The notes beneath the pieces were generated by a model, which had not been told where the DNA came from, did no database searches, and worked only from the letters and a program-made list of their open reading frames with translations. From Phlegmacium glaucopus (taxonomy: Eukaryota > Basidiomycota > Agaricomycetes > Agaricales > Cortinariaceae), in assembly GCA_015039465.1 (NCBI GenBank), contig MU130578.1, positions 65,961 through 129,960 on the forward strand: a stretch of 64,000 bases of DNA. Reading direction: 5' to 3'. Position numbers and translations under genes: made by a program. Every line of letters begins with the position of its first letter. Positions within the stretch are counted from its first letter, which is position 1. This document shows, in pieces, positions 1-8,873 of the stretch.

Positions 1-78
1 CGTCAGTAGACGTTGTCACATAAACCTGGCAGCACTGAATGCAGACAGTTCAACTTCTTCAATATCTTCAATATATCT

Positions 79-1183
79 TCCTTTCTTCCATATTCAAATA
101 AAGATCTATTTACAAACACGGAGTCTTGTATTTTTACAAATGCCACATTCTTCATATCCACCCACCTAGCGCTCGCCCATTATAGTGAGAACAATGGCTC
201 TTCTTAACCCACTCAGAGTCCGACTCTCACTCTAGCATACTAGACAGGTTTTCAGGATAGTTCTGTGACTATTTCATTTGACCAACGTCTACATCATTAT
301 ATAGTTACAAAGTGCAAAAGCAACCACATACCTGTCTTTTGAGCCAATCAAATACACGGGGAATGTTTCCCTTAATCTTCTCCACTGAACCAAAGGTGGT
401 CAGAAACATATAAAAATCAAAGTCATTCAATTCATCCAGCAGTTCAGGTGTTGGAGAAGAGAGTGGGCAGTGCATTGTAAATGCGTATGCAAACGATTCA
501 CAGGTTTTATCTTAAGGGTATAGTTGTGAGTATGAAAGGGTTACAAGTTATTTGTCGAAAATATGACCTTTAGACATAGAGGGATCTATCTCTGAAAGAT
601 GCCTCAAGAAGTATTGGGTTAAATTTGCGTGCGCATTACCCATATGAATGTGGAACTCTCCCGATCGCGATCTATCCAATAGGAAATCCCCCAGTGAAGC
701 ATGAAGAATGCGAATCACCGAAGTCTCATTGGTAGGGACATCCATAATGGAGCGCAAGTCGCTTAGTATGATGTAGATGTCTCCGCGACGGAGGAAAAAA
801 AGGTCTTCGAGCAGTTGGGGAGTTATCTCCATTTTGGTCTGCGTCAGCAGAAGCAAACTTAAGATCTCCAACACTCTGTTGATATCTTCAACTGATAAGA
901 AGATGTGATTGTAGAGCGCATCCAGTTTGGCAAATGGTGTATCGACGCTAGGGTTGGAAAGCCCGAGGATAATATCTAGTCGGTCACTAGGCCTGTGACG
1001 AGGAGAGCCGAGATATTTCATGACAGTAGAAGCGTAAATGAACAGCCCGGATGATTGTTGGACAAGGCGAGAGAGCTCAGAATCCGACGGCCAATTAGGA
1101 GGAAAGAGGTTGCGTAAGGGATGGCTTTGCTTAATTTCCTCAAATCCTGATTGGAGAAACAACTTGATATCGTTATCGGGAAG
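79..1183. repeat. Direct duplication copy 1 (partner about 2776-3899)
   Basis: This segment matches about 2776-3899 almost base for base. It covers the 3' flank and last exons of a NACHT-type gene, including shared introns and splice sites. Similarity stops sharply near 1183 and 3899, just after the shared codons PDNDIKLFL; beyond that the left copy reads into a GTPase and the right copy into a NACHT core. On the other side it fades near 79 and 2776. The two copies lie in the same orientation about 2.7 kb apart. I read it as a segmental duplication that created the chimeric gene at 227-2158. Confidence 0.85.
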
Positions 1184-2158
1184 ATATAACATCTCGAGTC
1201 CAAGATCACTGAGGGAATCTACTGTCTTGTCTATCAGTTCTTTCACCTGCTTCTGATGATCACCATCATCTTTGTGCATGGCTGTGTATCAATCAAGTCA
1301 GCAAACAGATAATACTCACGAAGCATAAGAAACATGCCTTCCATGCATACGTCTGCTTTTGGTGGATACCTATACTTGAACAGGGGTGCTCGAAACCTGT
1401 CCTCCAATAACTTGACTGCCTCTTCGCGACTTCCCCACATGCCTAAAGACCTTTTGAAGACCTGAAGTACAAGATCATCAAATTTTGTGAAGATTGCAAT
1501 CACTGGAACTGGGTGATATTGATTTACGTCAGTGAGATACTCAGAAAGATGACGTCGACAAGTCGACAACGAACCATTTCCTGCTCGTTGCTCGTTGAAA
1601 AACCTCTGCTCTGACTCGAGTAGAGGTCGAGATTTATCTAATTTAAGACAGAGCCTATAAGAGAAATAAATAAACAACGAAGCCATGGCAGATAATGGAA
1701 CTGACCAAATTGCATGAAGTTGATCCTCCACATCGACGAACCTCGCACGCTCCTCAATGAACGACTGTACTACCTCCAGCTGACTATTGTCTCCCATCTC
1801 AAACCCGGGAGAATCATGGAAGATGAAATTAGGGTTGCTAGAAAACATGAGTGGGCGGTGGATGTCGTGGCACCCGCGCTGGTTAACAGCAAGGTCAAAA
1901 ATGTGGGTTCAATCGACCAAAACACGGTGATTGCTTACCTCTTTGGTTGGCTCCAACTGATTCGATTTTTTAAATCAGGATCCATCTACAACTAGACAGG
2001 AAACGTACTAAATTGTTGCCCTTTTCGTCGTAAATGCAAGGCTCCTCGGTCGTATTGCAGACCCGCTTCAATAGTGTTGTCTTGCCAGCATTGGCCCGAC
2101 CGACTATGAGAATACGAAAACGAGTATATTTCTGTCGAAGTTTGAAGGTGTCGTCCAT
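227..2158 (-). CDS. Chimeric P-loop GTPase fused to a NACHT-protein C-terminal segment
   Basis: Eight exons (2158-2009, 1956-1939, 1878-1706, 1654-1575, 1508-1320, 1281-568, 510-332, 262-227) join in frame into 512 codons plus stop. Residues about 1-240 form a fungal G domain: G1 loop GRANAGKTT, G3-like HDSPGFE, G4-like TKFDDL. From about residue 275 the protein changes to the C-terminal part of a NACHT STAND protein (PDNDIKLFL, FIYAST, LFFLRRGDIY), nearly identical to the neighbour at 2935-5204. The NACHT P-loop and Walker B are absent, so the only nucleotide-binding site is the GTPase one. Exon 2 is an 18-nt microexon. Splice sites of the last three exons are conserved between the two genes. 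The start is the first ATG before the G1 loop. The role may be innate-type recognition, as proposed for fungal STAND proteins, but that is inference. Exon calls in the GTPase half rest on frame continuity. Confidence 0.75.
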
Positions 2159-2374
2159 GTTGCCGCTAGATGTAAGATTTTTGCCAAGAGGGAGTCGGCT
2201 AGGACAGTGGGCTTACAGATTAGAATTGTAGAAAACTAAACCGCTAGTTTAGGGTTATATATATATGCTTCAAATACGATGTATGGGAACAATGGCCGGT
2301 GCCACAGTTACTTCGTCTTCGGTGGCCTTGAGGGCCACTTGCTCGAAGAGTTGAATCATTTCGACTACCACTTT

Positions 2375-2737
2375 CAGCTGCCTGCAAAATGCTAGGCCGT
2401 TTTTAAATCTTCTGTGTGCGCCTTTGTTTGGTGCAAATACACTTTTTGGGTAGATCCGTAGTAGATATGACGAATTGGAGCCAATGTGGAGCAATCCATC
2501 GGGATCTGAAAACTGTTGCAAGCACGGTTGCGGAGGTTACAGACATTGACCACTGTATATATTACTATGACACAGTTATTGTATTCGATGAGGGAGGCCG
2601 CGAGCGAGAAGAGGGGAGCGTGGAGCTGAAATGGCAATCGCATCATCACTCCCGCACTGTACCAAAAACAGGTGTTTACACCAAACACGGGCGGACACAG
2701 AAGATTTAAAAACGGCCTAGCATTTTGCAGGCAGCTG
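2375..2737. repeat. Inverted-repeat element (about 67-bp arms)
   Basis: The left arm, 2375-2442, and the right arm, about 2672-2737, are imperfect reverse complements: both carry CAGCTGCCTGCAAAATGCTA, then CGTTTTTAAATCTTCTGTGT, then a TTTGGTGxAAAxAC stretch. They enclose about 230 bp without a clear gene. It lies between two STAND-type genes and next to the edge of the direct duplication. It looks like a small MITE-type or snap-back insertion. I could not define a target-site duplication. Confidence 0.6.
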
Positions 2738-2775
2738 TTACTACTAGTTAATTTCAAGACGAACAACCACAATTC

Positions 2776-3899
2776 CTTTCTTCCATACCAAAATAAGGCG
2801 CTAGTATTTGCAGACACTGACCCAGTCTCGCATTTTTACAAATGTCACATTCTTCATATCCACTTGGTGGCACCTAGCGCTCGCCTGTCATACCGAGAAC
2901 ACGGGCTCTTCTTAACCCGCTGAGAGTCCGACTCTCATACCAGAATACTAGACAGGTTTTCAGGATAGTTCTGTGACTATTTCATTTGACCAACATCTAC
3001 ATCATTATATACTTATAAAGTGCAAAGGCAACCACATACCTGTCTTTTGAGCCAATCAAATACACGGGGAATGTTTCCCTTAATCTTCTCCAATGAACCA
3101 AAGGTGGTCAGAAACATATAAAAATCAAAGTCATCCAATTCATCCAGCAGTTCAGGCGTTGGAGAAGAGAGTGGGCAGTGCACTGTAAATGCGAATGCAA
3201 AAGATTCATAGGTTTTATCTTAAGAGTAGGGTCGTGAGTATGAAAGGGTCACAAGTTATTTATTGAAAATATGACCTTTAGACATAGAGGGATCTATCTC
3301 TGAAAGATGCCTCAAGAAGTATTGGGTCAAATTTGCGTGCGAATTACCTATATCAATATGGAACTCCTTCGATCGTGATTTATCCAAAAGGAAATGCCTC
3401 AGTGAATCATGAAGGATGCGAATCACCGAAGCCTCAGCGGTTGCGGGCGCTGGGACATACACAATGGAGCGCAATTCGCTTAGTATGATGTAGATGTCTC
3501 CGCGACGGAGGAAGAAAAGGTCTTCAAGCAGTTGGGGAGTTATCTCCATATCGGTCTGCTTCAACACAAGTAAACTTAGGATCTCCAATACTCTGTTGAT
3601 ATCTTCAACTGATGAGAAGATACGATCGTACAGAGAATCCAGTTCGGCAAATGGTGTAACGGCCTTAGGGTCAGAAAGCCTGAAGATGGTATCCAGTCGC
3701 TGAGTAGGCGAGTGACGAGGAGAGTTGACATATTTCATGGCAGTGGAAGCATAAATGAACTGCCTGGATGATCGTTCAACAAGGAGAGCAAGCTGATAAT
3801 CCGACGGCCAACCAGAAGGAAGGAATTCGCATAAGGGATGGTTTTCCTTGATTTCCTCAAATCTTGATCGGAGAAACAACTTGATATCGTTATCGGGAT
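2776..3899. repeat. Direct duplication copy 2 (partner 79-1183)
   Basis: This is the probable donor copy of the ~1.1-kb duplication. It holds the last three exons of the NACHT gene and its 3' flank. Introns, acceptors and the short terminal exon are all preserved between copies; the final residues differ (MLE versus ILV before the stop). Confidence 0.8.
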
Positions 3900-5204
3900 G
3901 ATAAGAATCATCCAACGCCAGACGAATCGTTATTGGGACTAAGGATGCCATATCGAAAGCGTTTTGGATCATCGGTTTAGGACAGCTGGTAACCAGGAAC
4001 AATATCAGTAGAGGGATATCTTGAACGGCTGTAACGAGGACTGACAGGACATATCGTTGGACTTGTGCTGTCCCGCATTCATTGAGACCATCAATAACAA
4101 TGATTTTTGGACCTGAATGAAGGGACAATGCATCCTTATCATCCAACAAGGTGCGATGTAAGGGGTTGACCATCAAACTGCTGATCTGCACATCCATCGA
4201 ACGGGTAAGAACCAACGGATCTTGCTCTATGGTACATCAGCAAGTTAGCATTTTACTTTTTCACTTTTCAACCCTTTTCAGCTTTTTCTGGGCTTCGCAA
4301 AAAGTGAAAAGCTAAAAAGTGAAGAAGCTAACTACCGGTCAACAAACTAGACTAAATTACTAATCTGACAGAAATTCGTGGCAATGGTGGTCTATGTATG
4401 GGTTCACAAAGTAAGTTTGGAACATGTCGAGGGCATTGACATGCGTAACGTAGTCAGGCAATTTAAGGAAAGAAAGGTGTCCCAGAAACTCGCTGGAAAG
4501 AATTGGTGGACAGCGATGACGATACACTTGACGCCGATTTGTCTATCTTGGACAATGATCGTGCTTGTGTCTTCAATTTTTGTAGCCCAGTCAAATCTTG
4601 TGCTTGATCCTGCATTTCATACTCATAATACTTGTCAGCAGAACTACTTATATAGATACATACTTTGCTTTTCCTAGCTTTCTGTCACTTTCCGTAGCTT
4701 TTCCGCCTTTCCTTTCCCTTGAGCAACATAAAAAGTAGCCAGCTTTTTTGAATTAGGCACGCGGCTTTTTGAACCTGCCACTTTTGTCCCTTTTTGCCAC
4801 TTTTTTCCCTTGTACAAGCGGAAAAAAGCTATTTGCTAAACTACTGATGTATCTTCCACATACTTGCGGATAGGTGGCATCGACAGACAGAGTTGATATA
4901 CAAGGGTAGGGATGAGACGGGACTTGTCGTTGCGACCCACAGCTGTGCGAGAAAAGAAGAAACTGGTGGCCAAAAGGTTTGCATTGTAGCATAGTTCGGT
5001 GATAGTCTGTGCGATGGCAGATTTACCTGCGCCAGCAGGACCGTAGAGCCACATGAAGAAGCATAACTTGTGTAGATCATTTATCCAGGTCATGATGTGT
5101 TGGAGAACGGCAACACGAGTGGAAGGGTGACATTTTGGAGGATTGTATCTTTCAGCTGAATTGTGGAGAGCGCTGGGAGCAATATAACTGGCGAGTAGGT
5201 CCAT
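2935..5204 (-). CDS. NACHT-domain STAND (NLR-like) protein
   Basis: Proposed exons 5204-4845, 4224-3276, 3218-3040 and 2970-2935 give 507 codons in one frame. The first exon holds the NACHT P-loop GPAGAGKSAIAQ (residues about 55-66). The second opens with the Walker B strand IIVIDGLNECG, then the winged C-terminal region. No repeat domain follows, so the protein is short for a fungal NLR: either N-terminal exons upstream of 5204 are missed (an acceptor-like CATAG lies just before the ATG) or it is a truncated NLR. The first intron, about 620 bp, is roughly ten times longer than its neighbours and probably carries an insertion. The partner gene at 227-2158 shares its 3' half. The family acts as nucleotide-switched signalling ATPases; the ligand here is unknown. 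Confidence 0.75.
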
Positions 5205-5249
5205 GCCTATGGTTGGTTTGACTTTCTAGAGTACTAGACGCAACGAGTT

Positions 5250-5289
5250 CTGAGTTCTCAGTATTGCATATTGAATATTGAGAACTCAG
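5250..5289. repeat. Short hairpin-forming inverted repeat
   Basis: An 11-bp arm CTGAGTTCTCA is followed 18 bp later by its exact reverse complement, and the match continues imperfectly inward. It lies just upstream of the NACHT gene start. It could be a cruciform, a regulatory hairpin or a tiny transposon relic. Confidence 0.5.
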
Positions 5290-5710
5290 TCTTTACAACC
5301 TGGGCCCGCAAAATCGAACGGGTTGACATCTATTCATGCGGGTTTAGCCAGTCGGCTTCTGAATAGTCCTCGGATCTTTGCTCTTTGCATATTCACTTGT
5401 TTGTCTGAGCATGCAGACTCCGGATCAACTGTTGTTGATCTTCTGGAGTGAGGATATATTTGATAGGCTACTTAATATGAAAAATGAATGTCGAGATGCA
5501 GAAGGCAGTAAGCTAATTGGGTGAAAGTGCGAAGTGCTTCCCGACCCGAGTAGCAACCAAACTAGACTGGAAGAGACGAGCTGCAAAACCCAAGCTATAG
5601 GAGTCTAACGATGCGACAAGTGAGTCTCGTTACCCAGTTACTAGGAGGAAGGGCTGCTATGCTTACCTAGCCTGTTTTTGGGTGATGCCTTGATCGTACC
5701 AGCGGGTACG

Positions 5711-7036
5711 TTACCACCGTCCTTGCAGGAAGGACTGAGAGGGAATGATAAACTGTGAGAAGGCTTTGTGGGCATCTGGGTTGGCTTGTATAAATGGAGT
5801 GAGAATTTGGGCGTGTTTCCTGAGGTATCGTAGGAAAGCATCGCTACTCCAGCGCCCCATAAATTTCATTACCTCCATGGGCACTCCCTGAAGCAGGTAA
5901 AAAAGGGTGGCGCCTACGCGAATGCCATGCCCTTGGAGAGGCTCTAAAGCGGCCTGACGAGCGGCAGAAGTTAGTCGTTTGATGAGAGCTGGCTTTGTGA
6001 GGGGGTGCAACTGGTCCTTGTGCCGGTAGGCAAAAAGGTGCACTCCGTCTGGTGGGTTGTTGATCCGTCTGTGATTGTCAAGGGCGTCATAAGGGTCTGT
6101 GGGCCCTGGGTGACGGCTCCAACATACGTCTTCACCCTCAAGAGGGGATGCTTTGGTGTGAGGGATGTGTAAGACGGTCACTTCGAGGCCGCTTGAGTCC
6201 CATTCAGTACGTAGATTTGCTATTGTGACGTGGTGAGTCGGCAAGAAGGCGTCTAGGTGAGGGACAACAAATTCACCTACACGTGCCGCTGCATAGAAGC
6301 AGGTCGTGAGGCACGCAAAAACTGCAGCGTCGAGAGGCTCTTCCAGCCTGGAGATGAACTCAGGAGTATAGGGCTGCCTTTTCTTCCTTTTAGATGAAGC
6401 AGGCATCAACCGGTCTGCTCCTTTTAACAGAGCGTCCATCTCAAGTGGATTCAGCCTCCATTCCAATCCATGGAGAATATGCCATGCCCGAATACCTTGG
6501 ATATAATTAGAGATGGTGGAACCAGAGTATGACCCTGCTAAGCTGGCAATGAAACCCGAGATTACCAGCTGACTAGTAGGCGCTCGCAATTCTTCTGGTA
6601 TTGCTCTCTTGTCACAGTGAACGTGATAAACTAAAATACCTGCACTATACAACTCCCGCGTCAATTCCGCCCATGCGTTTGACATGACTTCAAAAATGTG
6701 GTCTATATCCTCTTCTGGGGCGTCGGTATGACGGCTGTGCACTGAGGGTGCTGGTTTCCAAAGACAAAGCCGATCACGCGCTAAACAGTGCGGACGTAAT
6801 GGAGATGGTTGGGGTGAGAGATGAGGGTTATACGCTGAAGGTCTTGAAGGCTGGAAAACACTGGGCGGGGTATCGATGATGGCTTGATGATGGTTTGGCA
6901 CATTATCATGCCGGATTTGGTTGGTGATCACAGATGGGTGTTGGAAGGGGCTAAGTGTTATATCACCAGAACTAGGAGTACTAGTTGTAAGAGAGTGGCT
7001 CGCAGTCGAAATCGACGACATATTGCCTAATAGCAT
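5711..7036 (-). CDS. DIRS-type tyrosine recombinase
   Basis: This is a 441-residue reading frame from an ATG inside the 3' end of the RT frame. The C-terminal half holds the tyrosine-recombinase signature: catalytic Arg in AARVGEF, HxxR in HGIRVGA, then GRW, and the nucleophile Tyr in FLRYLRKHA about 30 residues later. The N-terminal half has a core-binding region (SGSTISNYIQGIRAWH). The enzyme would insert the circular cDNA without target-site duplication. It overlaps the RT gene by 56 bp in another frame. No stop or frameshift was seen, so it may be active. Confidence 0.9.
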   Translation of the reverse strand: MLLGNMSSISTASHSLTTSTPSSGDITLSPFQHPSVITNQIRHDNVPNHHQAIIDTPPSVFQPSRPSAYNPHLSPQPSPLRPHCLARDRLCLWKPAPSVHSRHTDAPEEDIDHIFEVMSNAWAELTRELYSAGILVYHVHCDKRAIPEELRAPTSQLVISGFIASLAGSYSGSTISNYIQGIRAWHILHGLEWRLNPLEMDALLKGADRLMPASSKRKKRQPYTPEFISRLEEPLDAAVFACLTTCFYAAARVGEFVVPHLDAFLPTHHVTIANLRTEWDSSGLEVTVLHIPHTKASPLEGEDVCWSRHPGPTDPYDALDNHRRINNPPDGVHLFAYRHKDQLHPLTKPALIKRLTSAARQAALEPLQGHGIRVGATLFYLLQGVPMEVMKFMGRWSSDAFLRYLRKHAQILTPFIQANPDAHKAFSQFIIPSQSFLQGRW

Positions 7037-8873
7037 CTGGAATGTGGATTGTTGGGAGGAGACGAGTAAGTTCTGGGTATAGTCCTCTTGAAGGGGGATC
7101 TGCTGGGTTTTCTTTGCTAGCAATGTAGCGTGTGATAAAAAAGCATTGGTGAGTATCTGAGAGGTCATGGATATGGCGGAATACTTTGTTGGTTTCCCAA
7201 TTCCTGCTTCTTCCTTTCCACCATCCTTCGACGACACCTTTGTTGTCGCCAAAGACCCGGAAATACTCACTGGGCTGACTTGCTGCGCAGAGAGTGCGTG
7301 CAAGAAATTCAAAGCCAACAGCTTCTGCCCATCTGATGTCCCTACCATCTGCCTTCCAGCCTGGGATGAGACGCCAAGCTCGCCATTTGTCGCCGATAAC
7401 AATGCCAATGCCAAAACCTGAACTGGCGTCTGAGAAGGCTCTTTTGTCTGTGACTGGTGATGGGCCTGGTATGGGATGGATGATTCTTGGTGAGTTGAAG
7501 ACATGAAGCCACCAGGTAAGGTCTGCCACAGTGTGTCGAGGAGCGTGGTGAAGGATGAAAGGATTGGAGCCGAAAGAACCCATGAGAGTTTCGAGACCTG
7601 TGAGGTAAGCGCGACCTGCCGGAAGCACCAAGCTAGCATGTAGGAGTTTTCCGTAAAGTTTCTGGGCTTCCTCCAATGTGTGAGCAGGGCGTGCCAACCA
7701 ATCTTCGATCGCATTTCTATACTTAGACTTTTTGTTTTCCGCAATTGCGACTGTACATTCTGATAAATCCCACTCAAAACCCAGGTAAGGTACAATTGAC
7801 GAGAAAGGAATAGCCTTGAAAGGTTCCCAAGGAATGCCAAGCTGTTCAGATATGGCATCAATATCTGCGTCACAATAAGTGAAACAGGAGTCAGCGTGAG
7901 AACGGTTTGGAAGATTTGAAAAATCCACAAAAGGGCAGGCTGTGTCCTCGTCAAATTCTGCTGGTAGGTCATTGGGCATGACTTCGCCTTGGTACCAATA
8001 TCGACTACCTGATTGGGTTCTTCCACCATTTTTTGTGATAATAGTGTGCCAATGTCGGTGTTTTTTGTTGTAAGATTCAAGATACTTACGTAATATGTGG
8101 AAAAAGATATGATCATCGACCCATTTTGAAATAGGGCCGATGCCCTGTGTGCAGAAAATGTCAATCGTTGCATCTCCCAGATGACCATAGATTCCCCCAG
8201 CTGAAGCAAGACCAAAATCATTGCAAATATTAATAGTGTACGCATTGAACTCTCGTAGCTTGACAACCAAGCCGGGCCATTGGCTCGGGATGATAGGGAT
8301 GGTACAGTATGCTTCGGCAACATCGCGAATCGAAGCTTGTGACCCAGGAGGAAGATTGTAAATAGTAAAGCATATCGTGGCGAAAGTACCCCATGTACAG
8401 GGGTACATGTCTGGATCAATGGTGTAATTAATAGAGGAAATATCGGTAGTAGGGGTATGAGGATAGGAGAAATTATGAATGGCACAATATTTGTCAGGTT
8501 TGCCTGGTTTAGGGACCCAGGATAGAGGCGACGATTGAAAAGGTCCAATAAGTTGTTCAACTTCCTGCCGCGTGCATGGGCCAATATAACGGCCTCGTTT
8601 GAACTCATTTGAAATAACTTCCTGGTATGCTTCAGGATGTTGGTGTAACGTAGGACTATTATCAGGAGTAAAAGTAGAATATATAGGCTGTATTCCGGCA
8701 TCGAAACCTTTTTGTAAGGCATAAGGAATGGTGGGATATTTGACATGTAGGTTACGATGGCGAAGGATTGCTTCCCAAGCGTCCGCCTTATATGGCATGA
8801 GCGCTTGGTCTCTTCTGAGCTCGAGGGCATTTTTGAGCCCCGTGATCCTTGTTTCCACAGCCAGAACACTCAT
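6981..8873 (-). CDS. DIRS-type reverse transcriptase/RNase H
   Basis: About 630 residues from the ATG at 8873. RT blocks in order: SPLSWVPKPGKPDKY, SQASIRDVAEAYCTIPI, FGLASAGGIYGH, and the catalytic motif WVDD (a variant of YxDD). The RNase H part has the acidic set in FSDASSGFG, WAEAVGFE, VFGDNKG and NPADPPSR. The open frame continues upstream to 9323, but there the true coding frame is the gag zinc-knuckle frame, so the protein may be made by frameshifting or re-initiation. Catalytic residues appear intact. Confidence 0.88.
   Translation of the reverse strand: MSVLAVETRITGLKNALELRRDQALMPYKADAWEAILRHRNLHVKYPTIPYALQKGFDAGIQPIYSTFTPDNSPTLHQHPEAYQEVISNEFKRGRYIGPCTRQEVEQLIGPFQSSPLSWVPKPGKPDKYCAIHNFSYPHTPTTDISSINYTIDPDMYPCTWGTFATICFTIYNLPPGSQASIRDVAEAYCTIPIIPSQWPGLVVKLREFNAYTINICNDFGLASAGGIYGHLGDATIDIFCTQGIGPISKWVDDHIFFHILRKYLESYNKKHRHWHTIITKNGGRTQSGSRYWYQGEVMPNDLPAEFDEDTACPFVDFSNLPNRSHADSCFTYCDADIDAISEQLGIPWEPFKAIPFSSIVPYLGFEWDLSECTVAIAENKKSKYRNAIEDWLARPAHTLEEAQKLYGKLLHASLVLPAGRAYLTGLETLMGSFGSNPFILHHAPRHTVADLTWWLHVFNSPRIIHPIPGPSPVTDKRAFSDASSGFGIGIVIGDKWRAWRLIPGWKADGRDIRWAEAVGFEFLARTLCAASQPSEYFRVFGDNKGVVEGWWKGRSRNWETNKVFRHIHDLSDTHQCFFITRYIASKENPADPPSRGLYPELTRLLPTIHIPDAIRQYVVDFDCEPLSYN

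Noticed and set aside
4378..4677. 99-codon plus frame inside the NACHT intron
   Set aside because: No domain; it lies in the probable insertion and lacks supporting features.
7037..8869. Upstream half of the 1052-codon minus frame ending at 5711
   Set aside because: It is the shadow of the RT/RNase H gene in another frame and has no domain; only the part from 7036 is recombinase.
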